Part shown: positions 18,500 through 26,281 of the stretch, piece after piece
Position numbering within the stretch: the first letter of the stretch is position 1
Layout: the number at the start of each line of letters is the position of its first letter
Assembly (NCBI GenBank): GCA_022711595.1
Contig: JAKLET010000020.1
Span: forward strand, 1-64,000
Reading direction: 5' to 3'
DNA length: 64,000 bases
Source of the DNA: Deltaproteobacteria bacterium
Lineage (GTDB): Bacteria > Desulfobacterota > Syntrophorhabdia > Syntrophorhabdales > Syntrophorhabdaceae
Position numbers and translations under genes: made by a program
The notes under the pieces: generated by a model
What the model saw: only the letters and a program-made list of their open reading frames with translations
Database searches by the model: none
What the model was told of the DNA's origin: nothing

Positions 18500-18910
18500 C
18501 TATTCGAAGGAGACGCTCATCGCCTTCACGGGGCAGACCTTCACACAGAGTTCGCAGGCAACACAGCGATGATAGTCGAACTCCACCTTCATTGATCTCC
18601 TGTCCTTTATATACAATGCCTCGGGCGCGCAGACGCTTGTGCATAACCCGCAACTTACGCACTTTGACTCATCGCGGTTGATGTCCTGCTCCATGGGTTC
18701 CGTATCGATATCGAGGCCCTTGAGGTATTTTATCCCCTTCTTAAAGTTTGCCTCCGTACCTTCGATCTCCATGACCATGATGGATTCCGCCTTGGGTGAT
18801 ATGTTGGCCCTGAGGATATTGAAAACGAGGTTGTAGTCCTTGACGAGCCGGTAAACGATCGGCTTGTCTATGGTGTTTCTTTTAAAGCGGAGAATGATCC
18901 TTTTCTTCAT
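18500..18910 (-). CDS. NIL-domain plus 2[4Fe-4S] ferredoxin protein
   Basis: The 136-residue protein joins an N-terminal NIL domain (about 1-75) to two ferredoxin-type motifs (CVSCGLCTSVC and CVACELCVKVC). This architecture matches the partner protein that, with a DUF39 enzyme, is required for homocysteine formation from aspartate semialdehyde and sulfide in methanogens. The UPF0280 protein encoded next to it belongs to the same archaeal set. No DUF39 gene is in the window, so the role here is inference. Confidence 0.88.
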   Translation of the reverse strand: MKKRIILRFKRNTIDKPIVYRLVKDYNLVFNILRANISPKAESIMVMEIEGTEANFKKGIKYLKGLDIDTEPMEQDINRDESKCVSCGLCTSVCAPEALYIKDRRSMKVEFDYHRCVACELCVKVCPVKAMSVSFE

Positions 18911-18964
18911 GGCGTCCTCACGTTTGTTTCCCGGGCTTTGCTGCGTTATGGGACCGGCATCCGG

Positions 18965-19687
18965 TCATAGCTCAACGATATCAAGATCGCCCCAGGCCCC
19001 GAGATTCTCGCCGAGGATGATCAGTATACCCGTTACACCGGGGAAAAATTGCCCTTTTTCGATGGCGGCAGCGATATCGTCCTTCTTTTTTACAATATTA
19101 CCGAGGTAAGTTGCAAGTCCGTCGGCAAAAAGCGAGGAAACCCCGACGACACACACCGCGTCCGCCGCTCCGAAGCTCAGCGAATGACCGACCGTTCCCG
19201 AAGAGGTGCATACGCCGTAAGCGTGCGGAGAGACCGGCAGCTTGAGGCCGATGCGTTCGCTGAAAGGGGATGGGCCCGCAAATATCTGGATGGTCCTTTC
19301 CGTCGACGTCCTGAGGCAGATGTCGCCCCCATTCTCGATGATAAATTCCTCTGTCAGCGGCGCAATATCGCGGCCGATGAACTCGGCTACGGCCCCCGCA
19401 ACCGTGGCCATGGGCCCTACACCCACAGCGGCCGATGCACTGATCATCTCCCTGACGATGGCAGGGGCAAGGCGGTCATCATCGATGGGAAGAAGACTTT
19501 CCATGAAGGGAGGGCATACGCGGATGTACTGCTCCAGCTGATTGCGGTAAAAAAGGACGCGCTCTTTTATTAACGGCCCCAGATCGCCTCCGGTGCAGCA
19601 GAAGAGGTCGGTTTCCTTGCAGACGACCTCGTAGCAACTCAATTCCTTCGGTTTTGATATACGGCGATAGAATCTCTCTTCATACAT
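18965..19687 (-). CDS. UPF0280 / COG2122 family protein
   Basis: The 240-residue protein matches the UPF0280 family, distantly related to the flavin transferase ApbE. The segment GVGPMATVAGAVAEFIGRDI followed by ENGGDICLR is the family core, with TSSGTVGHSLSFGAADAVCVV near residue 175. The family is implicated in sulfur assimilation into homocysteine in methanogens. It is the first gene of a UPF0280-NIL/ferredoxin-cysteine desulfurase-mtaB cluster. Confidence 0.88.
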   Translation of the reverse strand: MYEERFYRRISKPKELSCYEVVCKETDLFCCTGGDLGPLIKERVLFYRNQLEQYIRVCPPFMESLLPIDDDRLAPAIVREMISASAAVGVGPMATVAGAVAEFIGRDIAPLTEEFIIENGGDICLRTSTERTIQIFAGPSPFSERIGLKLPVSPHAYGVCTSSGTVGHSLSFGAADAVCVVGVSSLFADGLATYLGNIVKKKDDIAAAIEKGQFFPGVTGILIILGENLGAWGDLDIVEL

Positions 19688-19871
19688 GACAAAGTCACAA
19701 CGGGCGACATGTTTTTTCCGCGCCTGATATACGCCCCGGGAGCGTTTCCCGGAGCATCATGCCTGAAACTATATCAGGCAAACCGGCCACTGTCAATTGA
19801 CGCCGCAGGACGCGAAAGGGAAGGTCCGGCGGTATGTTCTAAAAGTATGGGAATATTGGCAATATATTGGA

Positions 19872-19900
19872 TTGATTGTGGGAAATCTTTCCGCTATAAT
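19872..19900 (+). promoter_or_regulatory. promoter giving an apparently leaderless mRNA
   Basis: TTGATT (19872-19877) and a perfect TATAAT (19895-19900) are separated by 17 bp. The best start codon of the next gene is the ATG at 19907, seven bases after the -10, which is where transcription should begin. No Shine-Dalgarno is present in the short interval. Confidence 0.7.
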
Positions 19901-19906
19901 GTCGAA

Positions 19907-20782
19907 ATGGAGATCATATCCGCAAAGGAGCTGTCTAAATATCTCAAGATCAATGAAAAGATGATATACCGGCTGGTGCAGGAATCTAAACTGCCGTCCA
20001 TCAGGATAGGCGGGAAGATCGCCTTCGCGAAAGGGCTCATCGACGACTGGATACTGGAAAATACCCAGCGCGAGAAGCTCATCCTCATTGCGGGCAGCGA
20101 TGACCCGATGCTCAGAAAGATCATTGACCTTTTCAATGCCTTTCAAAAAGAAACCACCGTATTTTACGCGCCCGTGGGCAGCATGAACGGTCTTAAGCTG
20201 CTCAGGGAGCGGGCCGCCACCATGTCGTGCGTGCATATCCTCGACCTTGAGGAAAAGGGCTATACGCTGTCATATCTCAACAAGTACCTCGAAAGCGAAA
20301 ACTATGTTGTCGTAAACCTGTTTTTCCGTGATCAGGGTCTTTACCTGAAAAAAGGAAACCCGGCCGGGATAAAATCCATCGCTGACCTCACCGCTGAGAG
20401 CGTAAAATTCGTCAACAGGAACAAGGGCTCCGGCACGCGGCTTCTCTTTGACTTCCTTCTCAGCGAGTCCGGCGTGGACCCATTGAAGATCGACGGTTAT
20501 AATAATGAGGTGGAGTCTCACCTTGCTGCCGGCAACGCAGTACTGCTGGGCAATGCCGATGCCTCGCCAGGCATCCGCTACATGGCCCACATCCTTGACC
20601 TGGACTTTGTGCCCTTCTTCAAAGAACGTTTTGACCTTGTCATCTCCCGGGAGAGGTTCTTAAACGTGCAGACAAAGGCCTTTCTGGACTTTTTCAATGA
20701 GCCTGTCCTCCTGCACTCCCTCAAGGACCACGAAGGTTACGATATGTCTCAAACGGGGAGCGTCCTGAACAAGGATGTATAA
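19907..20782 (+). CDS. HTH / PBP-like regulator
   Basis: The 291-residue product starts with an excisionase/MerR-type helix-turn-helix (SAKELSKYLKINEKMIYRLVQ, residues 5-25) and continues, from about 55, with a periplasmic-binding-protein-like domain lacking a signal peptide. This arrangement is seen in one-component regulators thought to sense oxyanions such as molybdate or tungstate. The ligand here is unknown. The reading frame is open further upstream, but the HTH begins at this ATG and the promoter overlaps the upstream part. The stop overlaps the prmA start (ATGTATAA). Confidence 0.82.
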   Translation: MEIISAKELSKYLKINEKMIYRLVQESKLPSIRIGGKIAFAKGLIDDWILENTQREKLILIAGSDDPMLRKIIDLFNAFQKETTVFYAPVGSMNGLKLLRERAATMSCVHILDLEEKGYTLSYLNKYLESENYVVVNLFFRDQGLYLKKGNPAGIKSIADLTAESVKFVNRNKGSGTRLLFDFLLSESGVDPLKIDGYNNEVESHLAAGNAVLLGNADASPGIRYMAHILDLDFVPFFKERFDLVISRERFLNVQTKAFLDFFNEPVLLHSLKDHEGYDMSQTGSVLNKDV

Positions 20783-21632
20783 CAACCCGAAAGGAACGCG
20801 CCCGGTTGCGGGAGCGACAACGCGCGTGGACGTTGTGATCGACGCAGGGGCACAGGAGCTTCTGCCGGAAGAGATCCACACCATTTATGCCCCGTCAGGA
20901 TTATGGATCGCGGAGGAATCTCCGCAAACGGTCACTGTCAGTGCCTATCCAGAACATGTTGAAACATACCTGGCGGCAATGCGCCGTTGCGGCATTTCCA
21001 TCCACGACGTGCGGGTCACGCAGGAAGACCGCCGCGATTATTCGGAACTTGCCAGGCGCTATTTCCGCCCCATAAAAGTGGAGGACATCGTCATCCGCTC
21101 ACCCTGGAACAGGGAAAAAGCAGGTATCAATTACATAACGATCGAACCTGGTATGGCCTTCGGCACCGGCAGGCATGAATCGACAAGGCTCATGATGAAG
21201 CTCATGCGCGCCATGGATATTTCCGGGAAAAGGGTCCTTGAGATCGGCTGCGGCTCTGCCCTCCTGTCCCTCTATGCGCGCATGAATGGGGCAAGGCGTG
21301 TTTATGCCGTGGACAACGATCTTGACGCGGTTCTCTCCGCGCGGAAGAATATCCTCCTCAACGGGGCCTCCGGCATAGAGCTCGTATGCGCTGACGCCAT
21401 GGACATCAGCGGAAAATATGATATTGTTCTTGCCAACCTCGACATCCGCACCTTCACCCTGTCATCAGGCCACGTTATGGGTCTCGTCAGGCGGGGCGGC
21501 TCGCTCGTTATCTCAGGCATAATAGGGAGGGAGAAAAAGCAGGCGCTCAAGCTCTTTGCGCCGTGGGAACCGGCCGCTGAAGCAAAGAAGAACGCCTGGC
21601 TGGGGTTTGTCTTTCACAAGGCGTTGTCCTGA
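20775..21632 (+). CDS. prmA: ribosomal protein L11 methyltransferase
   Basis: The 285-residue protein has the PrmA order: an N-terminal substrate domain (about 1-110), a linker, and a Rossmann methyltransferase domain. Motifs are EPGMAFGTGRHEST, VLEIGCGSALLSLYA (SAM-binding motif I) and LANLDIRTF (in place of the usual NPPY-like LANI segment). It should trimethylate L11 on the large ribosomal subunit. It overlaps the regulator gene by 8 bp. Confidence 0.9.
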   Translation: MYNNPKGTRPVAGATTRVDVVIDAGAQELLPEEIHTIYAPSGLWIAEESPQTVTVSAYPEHVETYLAAMRRCGISIHDVRVTQEDRRDYSELARRYFRPIKVEDIVIRSPWNREKAGINYITIEPGMAFGTGRHESTRLMMKLMRAMDISGKRVLEIGCGSALLSLYARMNGARRVYAVDNDLDAVLSARKNILLNGASGIELVCADAMDISGKYDIVLANLDIRTFTLSSGHVMGLVRRGGSLVISGIIGREKKQALKLFAPWEPAAEAKKNAWLGFVFHKALS

Positions 21633-21640
21633 GTCCAGCC

Positions 21641-21676
21641 GTTTCAACCGTTTCAACAGTTTCAACAGTTTTCAGT
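21641..21676. repeat. four 9-bp units downstream of prmA
   Basis: Units GTTTCAACC, GTTTCAACA, GTTTCAACA and GTTTTCAGT run without gaps, starting 8 bp after the prmA stop. They lie between convergent prmA and purN. The unit is the reverse complement of the one on the other side of purN. Confidence 0.85.
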
Positions 21677-21691
21677 TCCGAAAGGGACGGG

Positions 21692-22291
21692 TCACCTGGC
21701 AGGCAGGACGATCTCACCGGTTGCAATACGCTGCAAAGTGGCCGGATACAGCAGGTGTTCCTGCGCCAGAACGCGTTCGGCCAGGATCTCGGGTGTGTCT
21801 CCGGGCATGACCGGCACCCGAACCTGGGCGAGAATAGGCCCCCTGTCATATTCCTCGTCGACAAGGTGGACAGTAACCCCTGATTCTTTCTCTCCCGCAG
21901 CGATTACAGCCTCATGAACATGGATGCCGTACATTCCTTTGCCGCCGAACTTTGGCAGGAGGGCAGGGTGGATGTTGAGAATGCGCCCCCTGAAACAGGC
22001 AAGCGTTTTTGGCCCGAGTTTCTTCATATATCCTGCAAGGGCAATGACATCCACATTGTGACGGACAAGGGTGTCCATGATCGCCCTGTCAAGATCATCC
22101 GGGTCGGGGTGGGTATTTCCGCTCAGGTGATAATTGGGGATTCCCTCTGTCCTGGCACGTTCAAGGGCACGAGAATCACCATTGTTGCTGATCACGACCG
22201 CTGCCGCGGCACTGAGCCTGCCTTCCTTGCATGCATCGATGATCGCCTGCATGTTGCTTCCGCCGTGTGATGCAAGGAACCCTATATTCAT
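21692..22291 (-). CDS. purN: phosphoribosylglycinamide formyltransferase
   Basis: PurN transfers a formyl group from 10-formyl-tetrahydrofolate to GAR in purine synthesis. The 199-residue protein has the start LASHGGSNMQAIIDA, the catalytic Asn/His region LNIHPALLPKFGGKG and HVHEAVIAAGEKESGVTVHLVDEEYDRG, with the conserved Asp in the last segment. Length is normal. It appears to be a single-gene unit with its own promoter, bracketed by inverted 9-bp arrays. Confidence 0.96.
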   Translation of the reverse strand: MNIGFLASHGGSNMQAIIDACKEGRLSAAAAVVISNNGDSRALERARTEGIPNYHLSGNTHPDPDDLDRAIMDTLVRHNVDVIALAGYMKKLGPKTLACFRGRILNIHPALLPKFGGKGMYGIHVHEAVIAAGEKESGVTVHLVDEEYDRGPILAQVRVPVMPGDTPEILAERVLAQEHLLYPATLQRIATGEIVLPAR

Positions 22292-22340
22292 GATTGTTTT
22301 CCTGTTATCGATATTTGATGTTCAGTTGACGATATTTCAA

Positions 22341-22369
22341 ATATTATCCATGGAAAAAATGATTGTCAA
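22341..22369 (-). promoter_or_regulatory. purN promoter
   Basis: On the minus strand TTGACA (22369-22364) and TAATAT (22346-22341) are 17 bp apart. The start codon is at 22291, giving a leader of about 40 bases. Confidence 0.6.
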
Positions 22370-22401
22370 CGTAATTATCGAACAGGCACCGCGTAAGAAC
22401 G

Positions 22402-22455
22402 GTTTGAACAGTTGAAGCGGTTGAAACGGTTGAAACGACTGTTACAGCTGAAACG
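22402..22455. repeat. six 9-bp units downstream of ftsY
   Basis: Units GTTTGAACA, GTTGAAGCG, GTTGAAACG, GTTGAAACG, ACTGTTACA and GCTGAAACG run without gaps and end 6 bp from the ftsY stop codon. They also lie about 33 bp upstream of the purN -35 box. Confidence 0.85.
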
Positions 22456-22461
22456 GTTTTT

Positions 22462-23370
22462 TCAATCGAACAGCGCTTCCGCAAACTCCTTCGCATTGAA
22501 AGGTATCAGGTCATCTATCTTTTCACCGACACCCACATACCGGACGGGTATCTTCAGAAGATGGGCAATGGGCAGGATGAAACCGCCCTTGGCGGTCCCG
22601 TCGAGCTTTGTGATGACGATGCCCGTGACGGCAACGGCCTCATTGAAACTTTTCGCCTGCGCTATGGCGTTCTGGCCGTTCGTTGCGTCGACGACGAGAA
22701 GAACTTCATGGGGGGCGCCTTCCACCTCGCGCGCAACCACCCGGTGTATCTTTTTCATCTCTTCAATGAGGTTGGCCTTGGTGTGGAGCCTGCCTGCCGT
22801 ATCGAGGATAACAACATCGGCCCCCCGGGACCTGGCGGCTTTTACCGTGTCGAAGGCCACTGCCGCTGGATCTGACCCGTCGGCGTGCCTTACCATTTCG
22901 ATGTCGAGGCGTTTTGCCCATACATCGAGCTGTTCGATGGCCGCGGCCCGGAAGGTATCACAGGCGCCGAAAATGACCTTTCTGCCCTCGTTGCGATAGA
23001 TCCCCGCCATTTTGGCAATGGTCGTTGTCTTGCCGACGCCGTTCACGCCGAGAGCGAGGATCACGAAAGGTTTTCTGCTGTCCGTGGCGATCGGTGATTC
23101 AATAGGCATGAGGATCTTCAGGACCTCTTCCTTCATGGATGACCGTATGTCATCGGTCGTCCTGATGAGCCCTCGTTTCCATTTCTCTTTCAGGGCACCT
23201 ACCAGGAGCTGTGCGGTCTCCAATCCCGCGTCGGAGAGTATCATGGCCTCTTCGATCTCGTCAAAGGCATCCTCGTCGACGGGTTTACCGGAGACCATCC
23301 ATTCGATCTTCGTTTGTATCTGCTGTCTTGTTTTTGTCAGGCCGTTCTTTATCTTCTCAAAAAAACCCAT
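22462..23370 (-). CDS. ftsY: signal recognition particle receptor FtsY
   Basis: The 302-residue GTPase receives SRP-ribosome complexes at the inner membrane. It contains only the NG domains: helical N domain (1-90), then G domain with GVNGVGKTTTIAKMA, DTAGRLHT and TKLDGTAKGG. The long acidic A domain of E. coli is absent, as in many bacteria. It is followed by a T-run within a few bases of the 9-bp array. A weak TATAAT-like box is near 23430; the -35 is poor. Confidence 0.96.
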   Translation of the reverse strand: MGFFEKIKNGLTKTRQQIQTKIEWMVSGKPVDEDAFDEIEEAMILSDAGLETAQLLVGALKEKWKRGLIRTTDDIRSSMKEEVLKILMPIESPIATDSRKPFVILALGVNGVGKTTTIAKMAGIYRNEGRKVIFGACDTFRAAAIEQLDVWAKRLDIEMVRHADGSDPAAVAFDTVKAARSRGADVVILDTAGRLHTKANLIEEMKKIHRVVAREVEGAPHEVLLVVDATNGQNAIAQAKSFNEAVAVTGIVITKLDGTAKGGFILPIAHLLKIPVRYVGVGEKIDDLIPFNAKEFAEALFD

Positions 23371-23512
23371 GGTCTCTATCCTTTTGAAAGAGTGCTCCGA
23401 TTCCCGGGGCCTTCGCGATCTACATTATTATATATGTAGCTTTCCACATCCTTCTTATACCGTTTTAGCGGCTGGTTTTACAGGCACATGAGGACAAAAG
23501 ACGGGACGGCTT

Positions 23513-23770
23513 CTACGTTTCCGGGGTGTACGGCTTTCCGCATGTCCCGCAGACACCTTTCTCATTGATGATGCCGACACAGCTTCCGTCACTGCAGGGG
23601 ACCCTGTCGGAAAGGTCGAACTCACCGGGCTCTTCCGGCGATTGTACGCGGGTTTCAAGCTCTTTGCCGCAGAGATAACAAAAAGGGCCCAGATTTGCTA
23701 TCTCGCCCTTGCATTGGGAACAGACTACCGTTTCCACCTCTTTTGAGCACTGGTCACATAGCATGGTCAT
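23513..23770 (-). CDS. small multi-zinc-ribbon protein
   Basis: The 85-residue protein has five CxxC knuckles or near variants (CDQC, CSQC, CYLC, CSDGSC, CGTC), suggesting two zinc ribbons. No catalytic motif is seen. Its ATG overlaps the end of the upstream lipoprotein gene by 4 bp, so the two are coupled. The function is unknown; such proteins often act as small nucleic-acid or protein adaptors. Confidence 0.75.
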   Translation of the reverse strand: MTMLCDQCSKEVETVVCSQCKGEIANLGPFCYLCGKELETRVQSPEEPGEFDLSDRVPCSDGSCVGIINEKGVCGTCGKPYTPET

Positions 23771-24141
23771 TTTTTTGCCTTTATCACCTTTGTCACTTTT
23801 CCATCCTCAAATTCAACATAGACCGTGTCCTTGTTGTCAGGCATGATCTTCCAATCCGGGCGGTATGTCCAGAGGACCTTGTTGTCCGGGGTCAGGCTCA
23901 CCATGGTCGGTTCACCCAGCTTCTTGCGAACCTCTTCCTCGCTCATGGAAACCAGCGAGCTTTCAACGGTCGGCTGTGATTTCCCCGTTAGTTTTTTCAT
24001 GGATGAGCAGGAAACCAGAACAAAGCACGACAGGAGTATGATGCAGGTCATTGTAAACAAGGGGCTTTTAAGACTTTTCCACAAAAACTGTGGAAAAGCT
24101 GTGCATAAATTGTAAAAAGCATTCCGTAACTTGTTGATCAT
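23767..24141 (-). CDS. lipoprotein with BamE/SmpA-like domain
   Basis: From the ATG at 24141, preceded by AAGGT, the product has 124 residues. A hydrophobic stretch ends in the lipobox LVSC, giving a mature lipoprotein with Cys near residue 45. The following segment (SMSEEEVRKKLGEPTMVSL, then KVLWTYRPDW and VYVEFEDGKVTKV) matches the BamE/SmpA pattern, which in other proteins supports outer-membrane assembly. The n-region before the lipobox is unusually long. A start further upstream (24216) is possible but less likely. Confidence 0.75.
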   Translation of the reverse strand: MINKLRNAFYNLCTAFPQFLWKSLKSPLFTMTCIILLSCFVLVSCSSMKKLTGKSQPTVESSLVSMSEEEVRKKLGEPTMVSLTPDNKVLWTYRPDWKIMPDNKDTVYVEFEDGKVTKVIKAKK

Positions 24142-24293
24142 ACTTACCTTTTTCCTCTTTTGCCTAAAAACCGTGCAAAAAAATTTTTCAATCTTATCAA
24201 AGCCTTTCATGACCACCGCCCAACAACCCTTTAGTATCGTTCACGAGATACCTTATCATGGTTTTCTTAAATTATCAACGAGTTGTATACCGC

Positions 24294-25322
24294 TCAACAG
24301 GCATGCTTCCGGGAGGCCTTCCTGAGCCGTTCCATGACGGCCCTGCCGATGCCTGTTTCCGGCAGTTTTTCGGCATATATGATATTCACGTCGTCACGGT
24401 CGAGGTCGATGAGAAAGGAAAAGAAGTTTGCCGCCGCTTCCCGAAGATCGCCGGACTCCGACAGGACCCTGACATGCCTCGCATTTACCTCTGACGACGG
24501 TTTCCGGAAGGCAAGGTACGAAGATTCGCCCTGAGTCGCATCCTGCGGTCCGTTTACCAGCTTGAGCGGTTTCATCGGTGCGTAATGCCAGGGAAGCTCC
24601 CCCGGTGATTCGCAGATATCGGCGGCCCTGCCATCCTCTATGATCCTGACATGCTCCGACAATTCCTCCACACTTACGGCACCATGGCGATGGACAAAAA
24701 CACCTCCCTGACGGAAGGAGATGATGGTGGACTCGATGCCGTATGCCGAATCGCCACCGTCCAGAACAAGGGGTACGCGATCGGCAAAGGTCTTCGTCAC
24801 ATGGCGCACCCTGGTAGGACTCATGTAACCGAAAGGATTTGCACTTGGTGCCGCAATGGGTTTCCTGAGGACCCGGAGAAGCTCGAGGGCGACGGGATGT
24901 GACGGAACGCGTATCCCTACAGTCGAAAGGCCGGCGGTCACGATATCAGGAATGGATGGCCTTTTTTTCAGTATCATTGTGAGGGGGCCCGGCCAAAACC
25001 TCTTCATAAGTCTTTTTGCATCGGAAGGTATGTCGCTCGCATACTCGGTCAGGCGGTCGCACCCGTCAAGGTGGACGATAAGAGGGTCAAAATGCGGCCT
25101 TCTTTTGACCTCGAAGATCTTCGCGACCGCGTAAGGGTTGTGGGCCACGGCCCCAAGACCGTAGACGGTTTCGGTGGGAAACACGACAATGCCTCCGCCT
25201 TCGAGAAGCTCCGCCGCCATGCTGATGGAGCGTTTGTCTTTCCCGTCGAGGATCTCCATTCTATCCGGGTCCTGCCGAATAGAAACGGTGGGGAATTCCC
25301 CCGTCGATAAGATGTATTGCAT
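24294..25322 (-). CDS. threonylcarbamoyl-AMP synthase (Sua5 type)
   Basis: This enzyme makes threonylcarbamoyl-AMP for the t6A37 modification of tRNA, the substrate later methylthiolated by MtaB. The 342-residue frame has the YrdC domain (GGIVVFPTETVYGLGA, KRRPHFDPLIVHL, PSANPFGYMSPT) and the extra C-terminal Sua5 domain with the linker PGELPWHYAPMKPL. The true start may be the Met 21 codons in (25259), which has a better Shine-Dalgarno. It starts 21 bp after tatA. Confidence 0.93.
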   Translation of the reverse strand: MQYILSTGEFPTVSIRQDPDRMEILDGKDKRSISMAAELLEGGGIVVFPTETVYGLGAVAHNPYAVAKIFEVKRRPHFDPLIVHLDGCDRLTEYASDIPSDAKRLMKRFWPGPLTMILKKRPSIPDIVTAGLSTVGIRVPSHPVALELLRVLRKPIAAPSANPFGYMSPTRVRHVTKTFADRVPLVLDGGDSAYGIESTIISFRQGGVFVHRHGAVSVEELSEHVRIIEDGRAADICESPGELPWHYAPMKPLKLVNGPQDATQGESSYLAFRKPSSEVNARHVRVLSESGDLREAAANFFSFLIDLDRDDVNIIYAEKLPETGIGRAVMERLRKASRKHAC

Positions 25323-25343
25323 TGTTCACGGGATGTGTCCTGG

Positions 25344-25565
25344 TTATTTCGGTTCGATGGGTTTTTGTGGTTCCTTTTCTTTTTCCGGTTTTTCCTTGTC
25401 CCGGTCAGGGGTTACGTCGATGGATTCGGGTTCGTTCATGGTCTTCTTGAAGCCTTTGATCCCTTTCCCGATAGCCCCACCTATCTCCGAGATCCTGCCG
25501 GCGCCAAAGATAAGTACAACAATGACCAATATAATGATCAGTTCGGGCATTCCAAGGCCAAACAT
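25344..25565 (-). CDS. tatA: Sec-independent translocase TatA/E
   Basis: The 73-residue protein has the TatA pattern: a short periplasmic start (MFGLGMPEL), one membrane helix (8-22), the [22 protein letters not shown] amphipathic helix split here as [10 protein letters not shown] and [10 protein letters not shown], and an acidic-basic soluble tail. TatA forms the pore that exports folded, often cofactor-bearing proteins. No tatC is in the window. A strong AGGAGGG precedes the ATG. Confidence 0.92.
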   Translation of the reverse strand: MFGLGMPELIIILVIVVLIFGAGRISEIGGAIGKGIKGFKKTMNEPESIDVTPDRDKEKPEKEKEPQKPIEPK

Positions 25566-25594
25566 CGTTCCCTCCTTCTGTTTACTCCTTCCTG

Positions 25595-25623
25595 ATTATA
25601 ATAGGAAATTATTTAAATGTATA
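25595..25623 (-). promoter_or_regulatory. tatA promoter
   Basis: On the minus strand TATACA (25623-25618) and a perfect TATAAT (25600-25595) are 17 bp apart, about 30 bp before the tatA ATG. Confidence 0.6.
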
Positions 25624-25683
25624 GGGTTTTATCGGTTTTTTAGTGGAAAAGGACGGCCTTTTCTGATAGTATTCATCCTTGAC

Positions 25684-25756
25684 GGTCCCATCGTCTAGCG
25701 GCCCAGGACGTCGGCCTCTCACGCCGAAAACACGAGTTCGATTCTCGTTGGGACCA
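25684..25756 (+). tRNA. tRNA-Glu (anticodon CTC)
   Basis: The 73-nt cloverleaf is complete. The acceptor stem GGTCCCA pairs with TGGGACC, discriminator A at 25756. The anticodon stem TCGGC/GCCGA encloses loop CTCTCAC, giving anticodon CTC. The T arm is ACGAG, TTCGATT, CTCGT. The 3' CCA is not encoded (TTTT follows), so CCA must be added by nucleotidyltransferase. It decodes GAG. A PPC-domain gene begins 13 bp downstream on the same strand. Confidence 0.95.
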
Positions 25757-25769
25757 TTTTAACAAGGCC

Positions 25770-26198
25770 ATGTGGTTCTTCAGACCGGAAAAATTCTTCT
25801 TTGAACGCCTCTCCCACGATGCTGACCTTTTCACCGAGATCAGGGACATCTTTGGCCGCAGCGGCGGCCGTATGGGTTTTTTTACCGCTGTAGGCGCCGT
25901 TAAAAACGCCCGCATCGCTTTCTACGATCAGAATAGAAAGGAATACATCGAGACCTTCCTTGATGGTCCCGCAGAGATCCTTTCCTGTGTGGGAAACATC
26001 TCCGATATAGAAGGTGATGTCTCCGTTCATGCCCACATTACCCTGGGGTACGCCGATTCAAGCGTGCGGGGCGGCCACCTGTTGGAAGGGACGGCCGTTT
26101 TCGCGTGCGAGCTCTTCGGCGTTATTCTTGAAGGAGATGTTCTGCATAGAAAGTTCGACGACATCACCGGCCTGAAACTGTGGGAGCATGGGACGTAA
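25770..26198 (+). CDS. PPC-domain (DUF296) protein
   Basis: The 142-residue protein is a stand-alone PPC/DUF296 domain. Typical elements are a short beta-strand region (FFTAVGAVKNARIAFYD), the HAHITLG motif near 107 and RGGHLLEGTAVFACELF. In plants the domain accompanies AT-hooks; in bacteria it occurs alone and its role is unclear. No AT-hook is seen. AAGG lies only about 2 bp before the ATG. The stop codon TAA is provided by the first unit of a heptamer array. It may be cotranscribed with the tRNA. Confidence 0.8.
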   Translation: MWFFRPEKFFFERLSHDADLFTEIRDIFGRSGGRMGFFTAVGAVKNARIAFYDQNRKEYIETFLDGPAEILSCVGNISDIEGDVSVHAHITLGYADSSVRGGHLLEGTAVFACELFGVILEGDVLHRKFDDITGLKLWEHGT

Positions 26199-26229
26199 GG
26201 CGTGAAGCGTCAGGCGTGAGGTGTGGGGC
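26195..26229. repeat. five heptamers containing the PPC-gene stop codon
   Basis: Units GTAAGGC, GTGAAGC, GTCAGGC, GTGAGGT and GTGGGGC run without gaps. The stop TAA (26196-26198) is inside the first. They occupy the gap between the convergent PPC and rdgB genes. Confidence 0.85.
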
Positions 26230-26281
26230 GCAGACCTCTATCGGGATCTCAGGGACTAGTTTCCAGCATAAAGTGAATCCA

